Counted from the stretch's first letter, positions 29,163 through 36,793 are shown. The stretch is 39,994 nt of DNA from an uncultured Ruminococcus sp. (GCA_900541505.1 UQKK01000030.1:1-39994); one strand, 5' to 3'. A program made the numbers and translations. Notes: a model not told the origin generated them from the letters alone.

Positions 29163-31094
29163 TTATTCTTTTTCTGTTTTCTTTACTTCACGCACGGTTT
29201 TTTCCGCAATTTCTTTTTTAATATTTTCGATGAACGCCTCAATCTTCGTCTGACCTTCATCCCCCTCAAAACGGCTTCTCACAGACACAAGACCTTCTTC
29301 TTCCTCTTTTGCCCCGACAACGAGCATGTAAGGGATTTTCTGCATCTGCGCTTCGCGAATCTTGTAACCAATCTTCTCGGCACGGCTGTCAATTTCTGCC
29401 CGTATTCCCGCGTTTTCAAGCTCTGCGAGCACTTTTTTGCCGTATTCCATATGCTTGTCGGAAATCGGCAGCACTTTTACCTGTACCGGAGCCAGCCAGG
29501 TGGGGAAAGCCCCTGCGAAATGTTCGATGAGGATTCCGATAAATCTCTCGATGGAGCCGAATACCACCCTGTGTATCATGATTGGTCTGTGCTTTTCTCC
29601 ATCGTCCCCTGTGTATTCCAGTTCAAAACGCAGCGGAAGCTGGAAGTCAAGCTGGATAGTACCGCACTGCCATGTCCTTCCGATAGAATCTTCCAGGTGG
29701 AAGTCAATCTTCGGTCCGTAAAATGCGCCATCCCCTTCATTTACCACATAAGGAAGACCTAAGTCGTCCAGCGCTCCGCGCAGCGCATCGGTCGCCATCT
29801 CCCAGTCCTCATCGCTTCCCATACTGTCCTCCGGTCTGGTGGACAGTTCCACATGATATTTGAATCCAAACAGGCTGTATACCTCGTCAATCAGCTTTGC
29901 CACATTTTTGATTTCCTCGCGAATCTGCTCCGGCATCATGAAGATGTGCGCATCGTCCTGGGTAAAGCAGCGCACCCTCATCAGTCCATGGAGCTGACCG
30001 GATTTCTCATGACGGTGTACCAGCCCCAACTCTCCCATGCGAAGCGGCAGGTCTCTGTAAGAACGCGGCTCTGACTCGTATACAAGGATACCGCCCGGAC
30101 AGTTCATCGGCTTGATAGCATAATCTTCATCGTCAATCACTGTGGTGTACATATTGTCTTTGTAGTGGTCCCAGTGTCCCGATGTCTCCCATAGATGGCG
30201 GCTTAAGATAATTGGCGTGGCAATCTCCACATAGCCGTTCTTCCTGTGAATCTCGCGCCAGTACTCTAAGAGCGTATTCTTTAAATCCATTCCCCTCGGC
30301 AGGAAGAAAGGAAATCCCGGTCCCTCTTCTCTCATCATAAAGAGCCCCAGTTCTTTTCCCAGCTTGCGGTGGTCACGCTTTTTCGCTTCCTCCAGCATAT
30401 TCAGGTACTCCTCTAACTCTGCTTTCTTGGGGAATGCGGTGCCGTAAATCCTCTGCAGCATCTTATTCTTCTCGCTTCCCCTCCAGTAAGCGCCCGCCAG
30501 GGAGGTCAATTTAAATGCCTTCACCGGCTTGGTCGTCATAAGATGGGGACCTGCACAGAGGTCTGTAAACTCTCCCTGGGAATAAAAGCTGATGGTCTCT
30601 CCCTCCGGCAAATCTTCAATCAATTCCACCTTGTAAGGCTCGTTTTTCTCTTTGAAATAAGCGATTGCCTCATCTCTTGGCATGGTGTACTGCTGGATGG
30701 GAAGATTTTCTTTTACAATCTTCTTCATCTCCGCCTCAATCTTCTCCAGGTCCTCTGTGGTAAAGGGGATATCCCTGTCCACATCGTAGTAAAATCCGTC
30801 TGCTATGGACGGTCCGATTGCCAGCTTTGTGTCCGGGTACAGTCTCTTTACCGCCTGCGCCATGATGTGGGACGCTGTATGGCGGAACGCGCCCTTTCCT
30901 TTCTCGTCGTTAAACGTCAGGATATTCAGCGTACAGTCTTTGTCGAGGACCGTACGCAAATCTACTACTTCACCGTCCACTTCGCCTGCCGTTGCCACAC
31001 GCGCCAGCCCTTCGCTGATATCCGCGGCAATCTCAATCACGGACTTACTTTCTGCATATTCCATACAGGAACCGTCTTTCAATGTAATCTTCAT
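29163..31094 (-). CDS. thrS: Threonine-tRNA ligase
   Basis: It charges tRNA-Thr and edits mischarged Ser. The 643 residues show the N-terminal TGS domain (1-62), the editing domain with HTASHIMAQAVKRLY and the DLCAGPH motif, the class II core (WETSGHWDHYKDNMY, MNCPGG with a zinc Cys, HRHEKSG) and the C-terminal anticodon-binding domain from about residue 535. The length is normal. AGAGGATAAGAGA precedes the ATG. It follows an aldo/keto reductase gene by 121 bases on the same strand, and a threonine T-box lies upstream of that gene. The intervening weak terminator leaves open whether thrS also has its own promoter. Confidence 0.98.
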   Translation of the reverse strand: MKITLKDGSCMEYAESKSVIEIAADISEGLARVATAGEVDGEVVDLRTVLDKDCTLNILTFNDEKGKGAFRHTASHIMAQAVKRLYPDTKLAIGPSIADGFYYDVDRDIPFTTEDLEKIEAEMKKIVKENLPIQQYTMPRDEAIAYFKEKNEPYKVELIEDLPEGETISFYSQGEFTDLCAGPHLMTTKPVKAFKLTSLAGAYWRGSEKNKMLQRIYGTAFPKKAELEEYLNMLEEAKKRDHRKLGKELGLFMMREEGPGFPFFLPRGMDLKNTLLEYWREIHRKNGYVEIATPIILSRHLWETSGHWDHYKDNMYTTVIDDEDYAIKPMNCPGGILVYESEPRSYRDLPLRMGELGLVHRHEKSGQLHGLMRVRCFTQDDAHIFMMPEQIREEIKNVAKLIDEVYSLFGFKYHVELSTRPEDSMGSDEDWEMATDALRGALDDLGLPYVVNEGDGAFYGPKIDFHLEDSIGRTWQCGTIQLDFQLPLRFELEYTGDDGEKHRPIMIHRVVFGSIERFIGILIEHFAGAFPTWLAPVQVKVLPISDKHMEYGKKVLAELENAGIRAEIDSRAEKIGYKIREAQMQKIPYMLVVGAKEEEEGLVSVRSRFEGDEGQTKIEAFIENIKKEIAEKTVREVKKTEKE

Positions 31095-31155
31095 TCTCTT
31101 ATCCTCTTCTTTCTATAAATTATTTGTATTTAACTGAGAAACTTCGTTTTCTATT

Positions 31156-31173
31156 AAAAAATCTCCGGGAGAT
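31156..31173 (-). terminator. Weak terminator-like hairpin between aldo/keto reductase and thrS
   Basis: On the minus strand ATCTC-CCG-GAGAT is followed by TTTTTT. The stem is only 5 bp, so read-through is likely. It could reduce or adjust thrS expression relative to the upstream gene. Confidence 0.4.
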
Positions 31174-31215
31174 GTATACCGGTTTTATGCCCCTGCAGGA
31201 CTCATTTTTATGATA

Positions 31216-32085
31216 TCAGCCCGCCTGTTCTGCCGGCACTCTGACCCGGTCCGGGTGTTCCCCTGACCAGCCGCACTGGGGCATGGTCTCCAGGCGGTAC
31301 ATATCTTCCTCACTCAACGTAAAAGAAAATACATCCTGATTCTGCTTCATCCTCTCCAGGCTGGATGATTTCGGCAGCGGCACAACGCCTCTCTGTACCG
31401 CGTAGCGCAGACAAATCTGGGCTTCTGACACTTCATACGTTTTCGCCATGGTTTTTATCAGCGGCTCCTCTAAAACCCTCTTCCTCCCGATGGGACTCCA
31501 CGCCTGCACAAGAATGTTTCTCTCCTGGCAGTAGCGAACTGCCGCCTCCTGGCTGTATCCCGGATGAAATTCCAACTGGTCCGCCATGGGTCGTACACGA
31601 CAGTCCTCCAAAAGATTTTCTATATGGTGAGGCAGAAAATTGCTCAGTCCGATGGACTTTACTCTTCCCTCCTCATAGAGGTCTTCCATTGCCCTCCAGG
31701 TCTCCTTATCCAATTCCTTCCAGTCTTTATACTCCGGATTCGGCAGAGGCCAGTGTATCAGGTACATGTCCAGATAATCGGTATCCAAGCGCTTTAATGT
31801 CCTCTCAAAAGCCTCTTTCGTCTCTTCAAATCCCATCTCGTCCTTCCAGACCTTGGAGGTGATGAAAAATTTCTCCCTTGGTATCCCACTCATGCGGATT
31901 GCCTCTGCGAGATATTCTTCTGTCCCATAAAAGGAGGCTGTGTCAAAATAGCGGTATCCCATATCAATTGCCTGTCTGATGATTTCCGCGCTCTTGCCGT
32001 CCGCCGCTTTATAAGTCCCATACGCCATGCAGGGAATCTTTACCCCGTTGGACAATGTATAACAGTCGTTGATACATTTAGGCAT
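31216..32085 (-). CDS. Aldo/keto reductase
   Basis: The 289-residue NAD(P)H-dependent carbonyl reductase has a TIM-barrel fold. The catalytic tetrad is visible: Asp and Tyr in DTASFYGTEEY, Lys in ITSKVW and His in LIHWPL. The cofactor-binding end has PLPKSSSLERMKQN. The start is ATG 32085, 9 bases after AAAGGAG; an in-frame extension upstream runs through the T-box terminator and a structured repeat and is not real. It is the first coding sequence behind a threonine T-box, which is unusual for this family. The physiological substrate is unknown; it resembles 2,5-diketogluconate-reductase-type enzymes. Confidence 0.92.
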   Translation of the reverse strand: MPKCINDCYTLSNGVKIPCMAYGTYKAADGKSAEIIRQAIDMGYRYFDTASFYGTEEYLAEAIRMSGIPREKFFITSKVWKDEMGFEETKEAFERTLKRLDTDYLDMYLIHWPLPNPEYKDWKELDKETWRAMEDLYEEGRVKSIGLSNFLPHHIENLLEDCRVRPMADQLEFHPGYSQEAAVRYCQERNILVQAWSPIGRKRVLEEPLIKTMAKTYEVSEAQICLRYAVQRGVVPLPKSSSLERMKQNQDVFSFTLSEEDMYRLETMPQCGWSGEHPDRVRVPAEQAG

Positions 32086-32107
32086 GTCTCTCTTCTCCTT
32101 TCCTCTT

Positions 32108-32248
32108 CGCACTCCTAGAATAAAGAGTTCCGCTTGCGGAACTCTCGCGCCGAGCGCGGTCGCTTTAGCGACAAACTTCCACTTTGCGCGAGTGCGCATA
32201 CCGCGGAGCGTTTTATTTAATAGGAAACGAAATTTCCTATTAAATAAA
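32108..32248. repeat. Multi-hairpin structured repeat inserted behind the T-box
   Basis: About 140 bp of nested inverted repeats: a perfect 16-bp stem with a 5-nt loop (32212-32227 with 32233-32248), GAGTTCCGC/GCGGAACTC (32125-32144), GTCGCT/AGCGAC (32159-32172), and CTCGCGC/GCGCGAG (32144-32150 with 32186-32192), overlapped by CGCACTC/GAGTGCG (32108-32114 with 32190-32196). There is no convincing coding content. The end at 32248 merges with the T-tract of the T-box terminator. It looks like a dispersed, GC-rich, REP-like or MITE-like element that landed between leader and gene. Confidence 0.6.
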
Positions 32249-32495
32249 GCCCCTTCCTGCATCATCTGCAGAAAGGGGCGAGTTTTCATTCCCGCGGTTC
32301 CACCCTGTTTGAGCTGGCTTTCGCCAGAACCACTTCATTAACTGATGATAACGGTATCACCGGGCTGTTTTGCAGCCACTCCGAGGTAGTTTTCAGATGG
32401 TTCCTGTGACAGGAAGCTTCCAGCCTGCGGCTTCCCTCTCTGTGTCCGTTTCCCAACCTACTCTTCTCATCTGCGTGTTGTCTTATTTCTCATGA
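32249..32495 (-). ncRNA. T-box leader, threonine-specific
   Basis: On the minus strand the T-box motif GGGTGGAACCGCGGG (32305-32291) is followed by the terminator hairpin GCCCCTT...AAGGGGC (32279-32249) and TTTATTTA. Upstream lie Stem I features: AGAGTAG on the 5' side, an AGAGAGGGAAG-type distal region, and TGAAA-ACT-ACC on the 3' side. I read ACT (32390-32388) as the specifier codon (Thr), because it directly precedes the conserved purine and CCTC segment. Uncharged tRNA-Thr would promote read-through into the aldo/keto reductase and thrS genes. Confidence 0.88.
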
Positions 32496-32501
32496 TATCT
32501 C

Positions 32502-32529
32502 ATTATAACATGCCTTATCTCATTGTCAA
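32502..32529 (-). promoter_or_regulatory. Promoter of the T-box transcript
   Basis: TTGACA (32529-32524), a 16-bp spacer and TGTTATAAT with TATAAT at 32507-32502 give consensus -35, -10 and extended -10 elements. Confidence 0.85.
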
Positions 32530-32549
32530 CCGAATTTTTTGCGATTTTT

Positions 32550-32633
32550 CCGCAGCTCTTTGCAGTCTTGCCGCAAACCTCAGCAACTGTGCCGCAATCC
32601 TTTACAGCTTCACCGCAAACCTTAACGACTCCG
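32550..32633. repeat. Four-unit 21-bp tandem repeat
   Basis: CCGCA recurs at 32550, 32571, 32592 and 32613, exactly 21 bases apart, with partly conserved unit sequence (CCGCAAACCT, CCGCAATCCT and similar). On the minus strand one frame reads heptads of the form x-K-x-C-G-x-x without a start codon. It begins at the 3' end of the YdcF-like gene and stops about 20 bases before the T-box promoter. Confidence 0.65.
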
Positions 32634-33344
32634 TCTCACCTTCAGCGCCAGTACCGCAAAAAACTCCCGCACCAGATAGTTCAGCTGAAAGACCGGGTGA
32701 GAATCCGCCGCAAGTCCTTTCAATCTCTCATAGCCTTCCCGTTTTCCAATCAGCATCGCGCGGTACAAATGGAAATCGTTGGTCACAATCACCACAGTAT
32801 CTGTTTCCTTGTCCAGAAGAGCGCTGCTAAACCGCAGATTTTCCCGGGTGGAAGTGGATTTGTCCTCCAAAAGAATACGCGCTCCCGCGATGCCGTGTTC
32901 TTCTAAATAGCCCGCCATTGCCTTCGCCTCAGATATCTCCTCACCGCGCCCCTGACCACCGGATACGATGACCTTTGTCTCCGGATGTGCGTTTAAATAC
33001 TCTTCAGCGGCTTCCAGTCTTTTTAAAAGGGACTTGGTAATCCTTCTTCCGCGCACCTGGGCGCCCAGCACAATGAGATAGTCCACATCGACCGTGCACT
33101 TTGACTTCATGGCAAAGAAAATCTGCACTTCCACAATGAGGAAGAGCACCCATCCCGCCAGGATACATACGAAAAGCCCTGTCTTTACAGGATAAGAAAG
33201 CGGCACACATCCCAAAATCAGGTGTGTACCGCCTGCTGCCAGCCAGAATCCTGCAAATGTAGAGTTCCATTTTCCTGAATACCATGCAAGTACCAGATAG
33301 TAAAGGATTCCAAAGATACCCGCACACAAAAGATATATTCTCAT
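32622..33344 (-). CDS. YdcF/ElyC/SanA-like DUF218 membrane protein
   Basis: The 240-residue protein has about three N-terminal membrane segments (residues 1-80) and a DUF218 domain: DYLIVLGAQVRGRR, ETKVIVSGGQG, STSTRENLRFS and VIVTNDFHLYRAM. Family members act in envelope maintenance (ElyC, SanA); the enzymatic activity is not settled. Its ATG directly follows the stop codon of the SEC-C gene, so the two are coupled. The C-terminal coding end adjoins a 21-bp tandem repeat array. Confidence 0.88.
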   Translation of the reverse strand: MRIYLLCAGIFGILYYLVLAWYSGKWNSTFAGFWLAAGGTHLILGCVPLSYPVKTGLFVCILAGWVLFLIVEVQIFFAMKSKCTVDVDYLIVLGAQVRGRRITKSLLKRLEAAEEYLNAHPETKVIVSGGQGRGEEISEAKAMAGYLEEHGIAGARILLEDKSTSTRENLRFSSALLDKETDTVVIVTNDFHLYRAMLIGKREGYERLKGLAADSHPVFQLNYLVREFFAVLALKVRRSR

Positions 33345-33860
33345 CTATGCATTTCTTCCACAGCACTTTTTATATTTCTTACCGCTTCCGCACGGGCAGG
33401 GGTCATTTCTTCCAATCTTCTTCTCTTTGCGAATCGTACCGGACTGCTTCTGCTCACGGTACAGACGCTTCTTCGTCTCCTCGTCAAAGATGCTGTCCCA
33501 CTGCGGCAGCTCATACAGCCAGTCCGCCTTCGCGTCCACCATGTTCTTGTACAGCTTTTCCTTGTCAAATCCAAGGCTTACAACGGTATCTTCCTCCATG
33601 GTCTCAATCGGATTTTCCACTTTCAGACTGTCGTTGATGCCATCCAGGAATCCGACCATCGTCATGACGTCCTGTCCATATTTTTCCGCCAGCTCTTTTA
33701 CGGTTCCTTTGACTTCCACATCCGGGTCAGTCAAGAGCTGCTCGTAAATCTCTTTCTCTATTTTAAAATAATCACCCCAGAACCGCTCAAGCTGGTCTCT
33801 GGACAGTTCTCTGTTGTATGCCATTGCCCGCCACTGGTCTAATAAACTCTTTTCGCTCAT
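33345..33860 (-). CDS. SEC-C motif protein
   Basis: The 171-residue protein has a helical N-terminal region and a C-terminal SEC-C zinc-binding motif GRNDPCPCGSGKKYKKCCG, the same metal motif as the SecA tail. The start is ATG 33860, preceded by AAAGGAG at 9 bases; an upstream in-frame ATG at 33890 lacks an RBS and sits in the promoter region. It is first in a two-gene operon with the YdcF-like gene. The role of the N-terminal domain is not recognised; binding to ribosomes or SecB-like partners is a general possibility for SEC-C proteins only. Confidence 0.85.
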   Translation of the reverse strand: MSEKSLLDQWRAMAYNRELSRDQLERFWGDYFKIEKEIYEQLLTDPDVEVKGTVKELAEKYGQDVMTMVGFLDGINDSLKVENPIETMEEDTVVSLGFDKEKLYKNMVDAKADWLYELPQWDSIFDEETKKRLYREQKQSGTIRKEKKIGRNDPCPCGSGKKYKKCCGRNA

Positions 33861-33900
33861 TGTATATTGCTCCTTTATCTTAAAATTCAATCGCGCATTT

Positions 33901-33949
33901 ATTATATACCAAATTTGCTTTGCCGTAAACCACTATTTTGGTATATAAT
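33901..33949. promoter_or_regulatory. Mirror-image divergent promoters
   Basis: A perfect 13-bp inverted repeat (ATTATATACCAAA at 33901-33913, complement at 33937-33949) carries the -10 boxes of both divergent promoters. Minus strand: TTTACG (33929-33924), 17 bp, TATAAT (33906-33901) toward the SEC-C gene. Plus strand: TTGCCG (33920-33925), 18 bp, TATAAT (33944-33949) toward the small membrane protein. The -35 regions overlap, so the two polymerases should exclude each other. Confidence 0.65.
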
Positions 33950-34067
33950 GTCCCTGTAGCGCCCATGTATGACAGCCGGTGTGACCGTCTGCAGACTGCC
34001 GCTGCCAGCCGGATGCAGATAAACTGTCCTGCCTCCGCGAAATCCATCCGAAAGGGGAAGATATACC

Positions 34068-34274
34068 ATGAATAAATCCAAACGTATCCTCGCTCTTGCC
34101 GCCGCGGTACTGCTTGTCTGTATGTACGGCGCCACACTCGTCTTCGCGGTCATCGGCTCCGAATTGTTTTCAAAACTTCTGGCTGCCTCTGTCGCCATGA
34201 CCATTTTGCTGCCCGTGCTCCTCTATGCCTGTATGCTCATTTACCGCCTGGTAAACAGACACGATGATAACTAA
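34068..34274 (+). CDS. Small membrane protein with two predicted helices
   Basis: The 68-residue product starts MNKSKRILALAAAVLLV, has two hydrophobic segments (about 7-28 and 34-60) and ends YRLVNRHDDN. AAAGGGGAAGATATACC precedes the ATG, and a promoter lies at 33920-33949. I recognise no family. After the TAA stop the same frame stays open for 35 Ser/Asp-rich codons, suggesting truncation of a longer ancestor or occasional read-through. Confidence 0.7.
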   Translation: MNKSKRILALAAAVLLVCMYGATLVFAVIGSELFSKLLAASVAMTILLPVLLYACMLIYRLVNRHDDN

Positions 34275-34382
34275 AGCGGCATCTCCGGCTGCGAGAGCCC
34301 CGGCTCACCCGACCCAGCCTCCGGTTCATCTGGCTCAGACTCCGACTCATCCTATTCAAGCTCCGATTCACACATAGAGTAA
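34275..34382 (+). pseudogene. In-frame Ser/Asp-rich tail behind the stop codon
   Basis: Immediately after the TAA at 34272-34274 the frame continues without a stop to TAA 34380-34382. It reads S, G, D, P rich sequence such as SGSSGSDSDSSYSSSDSHIE. The length and composition look like a low-complexity C-terminal tail cut off by a nonsense change. Its end overlaps the last codons of the opposite-strand gene at 34368-34535. Confidence 0.4.
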
Positions 34383-34535
34383 TTCTGCCAGTTCAAGGGC
34401 GGTGGTCTTATCTTCCGTCCTCTGTTCTTCCTGCCTGTACTTCAGCGCTTCTTTTCTCTTAATCGCCTGTCTTTTCTGCAGGTATTCTTCCAGCGATATC
34501 ATCTCCTGGTTTCTCCCCTTGTTGCTCTGACGCAT
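34368..34535 (-). CDS. Small charged 55-residue protein
   Basis: AAAGGAGG lies 7 bases before ATG 34535, and the frame runs 55 codons to TGA (34370-34368). The product starts MRQSNKGRNQEMISLEEYL and is rich in Lys, Arg, Glu and Gln, with a predicted single long amphipathic helix and the end ALELAELLYV. I do not recognise a family. The RBS, codon use and helix-like composition support a real gene. It overlaps the tail region of the plus-strand membrane protein. The remaining gap 34536-34728 holds only weak hairpins (CCCAGC/GCTGGG and TGCCA/TGGCA stems). Confidence 0.65.
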   Translation of the reverse strand: MRQSNKGRNQEMISLEEYLQKRQAIKRKEALKYRQEEQRTEDKTTALELAELLYV

Positions 34536-34728
34536 AAAAATACCTCCTTTTTACTGAAAACCCCAGCTTTATATTCTATTCTCCCCTGGCTGGGAATATG
34601 ACGAAAATATGCAGCAACTGTGCCAAAAAATATTCTTTTTGTTCTGGCATGATTTGATGATACCGGACAAATGTGTCCCTCTTATGGAGATTCTATAAAA
34701 TTTTGATTATGTGATTCTTAATACTTTC

Positions 34729-35673
34729 TTACGGTCGCGCGCATTCTGACTCCGAGCCTCTGAGTATCTTAAGACCGTGCTCCACATCTTTTAAAATCAT
34801 CGACAGGCTCTCCTCCACCGCCTTGGGGCTTCCCGGCAGATTGATGATAAGTGACCCCTTGCGGATGACAGAGACGCCCCGCCCAAGCATCGCGCGCCCG
34901 GTTATCTTCATGGACTGACTGCGGATATACTCTGCGATACCCGGCGCATTTCGCTCCGCCACCTCCATCGTCGCCTCCGGCGTGCAGTCGCGCCTGGAAA
35001 ACCCGGTTCCGCCGCTTGTCAGAATAAGTTCTACCTGCCGCCCGTCCGCCAGACGGATGAGTTCTCTTTTCAGACGTTCCGGTTCATCCGGAAGAATCAG
35101 CGTCTCCACCACCTCATAGCCCGCTTTCTCCAACATCTGTTTTGCTTTGGGACCGCTCTCGTCCTTTCTCTCGCCGCGTGCGCCCTTGTCGCTCATAGTG
35201 ATGACTGCCGCCGTAAAGGGACGGTCCTTTTTCGGCAGTTCTACGGTCATAGCATCTCCCTGTTGAATCGTTCCGCCCTGTATCACTTCAGCAAAAACGC
35301 CCTGCCGGGGCATGATACATTCTCCCATCCTCTGATAGATGGCGCAGTGGGTGTGACATTCCTTCCCTATCTGGGTCATCCTGAGCACCACGTTGCCTGC
35401 TGTGAGCTTAGTTCCCACCGGCAGATTGCGAAAATCCAGACCTTCCACCACCAGATTTTCTCCAAAAGCGCCGTCCACCACGTCTGCGCCTCTCTCATTA
35501 AATTCCTTCACCCGGTCATAGGACAGAAGGCTGACCTGCCTGTGCCAGTTTCCTGCGTGGGCATCCCCCTCAATCCCATATGCTTCTATAAAATGCGCGG
35601 ACGGCACTGTATGCTTTTCCACGCCTCGTCTCTCACTGATACAAATCGCTCTTACAATCCCTGTCTTATCCAT
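34729..35673 (-). CDS. MOSC domain-MogA/MoaB fusion protein (molybdenum cofactor)
   Basis: Residues 1-145 form a MOSC domain (IEGDAHAGNWHRQVSLLS, FGENLVVEGLDF, GKECHTHCAIY with the conserved Cys). Residues 152-314 form a MogA/MoaB molybdopterin adenylyltransferase domain (AAVITMSDKGARGERKDESG, LTSGGTGFSRRDCTPEAT, LPGSPKAVEE). The first half is related to sulfur-transfer or moco-binding proteins; the second adenylates molybdopterin before metal insertion. The fusion occurs in other anaerobes. It lies 4 bases after moaA with its RBS (GGAGG) overlapping the moaA end, so they are one operon. Confidence 0.92.
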   Translation of the reverse strand: MDKTGIVRAICISERRGVEKHTVPSAHFIEAYGIEGDAHAGNWHRQVSLLSYDRVKEFNERGADVVDGAFGENLVVEGLDFRNLPVGTKLTAGNVVLRMTQIGKECHTHCAIYQRMGECIMPRQGVFAEVIQGGTIQQGDAMTVELPKKDRPFTAAVITMSDKGARGERKDESGPKAKQMLEKAGYEVVETLILPDEPERLKRELIRLADGRQVELILTSGGTGFSRRDCTPEATMEVAERNAPGIAEYIRSQSMKITGRAMLGRGVSVIRKGSLIINLPGSPKAVEESLSMILKDVEHGLKILRGSESECARP

Positions 35674-35677
35674 CTTT

Positions 35678-36772
35678 TTATCCTCCTATCGAAGACATTG
35701 TATGATTCTCTGTAATATCCTCCGGTGCTTCAAAGCAATGGGCCTCTGCTTTCCTTCTGACTGCCCCCTCCATCGCCTTTAATAGCCTGTCTTCACGTCT
35801 TTGTTTTTCCCACGCCCCGTCAAATGTCTGTCCTACGTCCTGGTTTTCACGACTTTTTTCTTCCTGTGCTCCGGCAAATGCCTGCCCTGCACCTTGCCCT
35901 TCACGCAGAACCGCCCGTAAATCCGTCCCATCATCGTAGCACAGACAGGTCTTAAGCATTCCCTGGGCGGTCAGCCGTACCCGGTTGCACTGATGGCAGA
36001 ACTTTCCGTGTATGGCGCTGATAAAGCCGATACTTCCGGCAAATCCCGGAATATGATAGTACACCGCAGGTCCAAAACCATGAGAACTGTGGTCTTCTTC
36101 CATCTGCGGATACCATGCTTTCATTTCTTTTTTCAGTGTCCTGTGGTCAATGGGGGAAAATTGCTTTCCATATCCAATGGGCATGATTTCGATGAACCGC
36201 ACATCTACGGGGTAGGTACGCGCCAACTCCACCATCTCCCTCCAGTCTGCCTTTGCTTCTTCATCTTTGCACTGCGCCGCGAGGTGAGACCAGTCGGCGG
36301 ACACGCTATTGATTTTCACGCGGATGCCCATATCCAGGGCACTTTCTATGGACTGAAACACCTTCTTCAAATCACCGCCTCCTGTGAGCAGACGGTATAA
36401 TGCTTCGTTCCTGGTATCCATACTGATGTTGATTCCGTCAATCCCCGCAGCCTTAACCTCTTCCAGACAGGATTTAAGCAAAATGCCGTTGGTCGTCATC
36501 GTGACCGTCTCTATTCCTGGCAGTTTTTTTAAGCTCTCCACGAAGCCACAGCATCCTTTTCGCACCAGCGGCTCTCCCCCTGTCACCTTGATATGCTTTA
36601 TCCCCAGTTTCGCGGCACAACCCGCAATCTCCAGCATCTCCTCAAATGTCAGGATGTCCGCCATGGGGACAGTCTGTATCCCGTCAGGCATGCAGTACCG
36701 GCATCGCAGGTTGCATCGGTCTGTGACAGATATCCTCAGATAATCGATATTCCTGCCAAATGAATCCTGCAT
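35678..36772 (-). CDS. moaA: GTP 3',8-cyclase (molybdenum cofactor biosynthesis MoaA)
   Basis: This radical SAM enzyme converts GTP to 3',8-cyclo-GTP, the first step of molybdopterin synthesis. The 364 residues show the CxxxCxxC cluster motif in DRCNLRCRYCMPDG, KVTGGEPLVRKG, the second cluster cysteines (GKFCHQCNRVRLT, LKTCLCYDD) and the C-terminal double glycine MSSIGG that reaches the active site. It is some 35 residues longer than usual because of two 18-residue repeats (about residues 292-327) encoded by a 54-bp tandem duplication. AAAAGGAGGAAGACGC precedes the ATG. It is followed by the MOSC-MogA gene. The insertion lies in the variable region before the tail and probably leaves activity intact. 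Confidence 0.95.
   Translation of the reverse strand: MQDSFGRNIDYLRISVTDRCNLRCRYCMPDGIQTVPMADILTFEEMLEIAGCAAKLGIKHIKVTGGEPLVRKGCCGFVESLKKLPGIETVTMTTNGILLKSCLEEVKAAGIDGINISMDTRNEALYRLLTGGGDLKKVFQSIESALDMGIRVKINSVSADWSHLAAQCKDEEAKADWREMVELARTYPVDVRFIEIMPIGYGKQFSPIDHRTLKKEMKAWYPQMEEDHSSHGFGPAVYYHIPGFAGSIGFISAIHGKFCHQCNRVRLTAQGMLKTCLCYDDGTDLRAVLREGQGAGQAFAGAQEEKSRENQDVGQTFDGAWEKQRREDRLLKAMEGAVRRKAEAHCFEAPEDITENHTMSSIGG
35792..35899. repeat. 54-bp in-frame tandem repeat inside moaA
   Basis: TTCACG anchors recur at 35792, 35846 and 35900, exactly 54 bases apart, and CAAATG recurs at 35821 and 35875. The two units are roughly 70% alike. The encoded 18-residue units are of the form E-x-Q-x-x-GQ-x-F-x-GA-x-E-x-x-x-R. 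Confidence 0.75.
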
Positions 36773-36793
36773 GCGTCTTCCTCCTTTTTATTG

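Noticed and set aside
32086..32289. 68-codon N-terminal extension of the aldo/keto reductase
   Set aside because: It runs through the T-box terminator and the structured repeat. A good RBS sits at the internal ATG 32085.
32523..32906. Plus-strand frame with Pro-Gln heptads
   Set aside because: The heptads come from the 21-bp DNA repeat. The rest of the frame is antisense to the YdcF-like gene, and there is no RBS.
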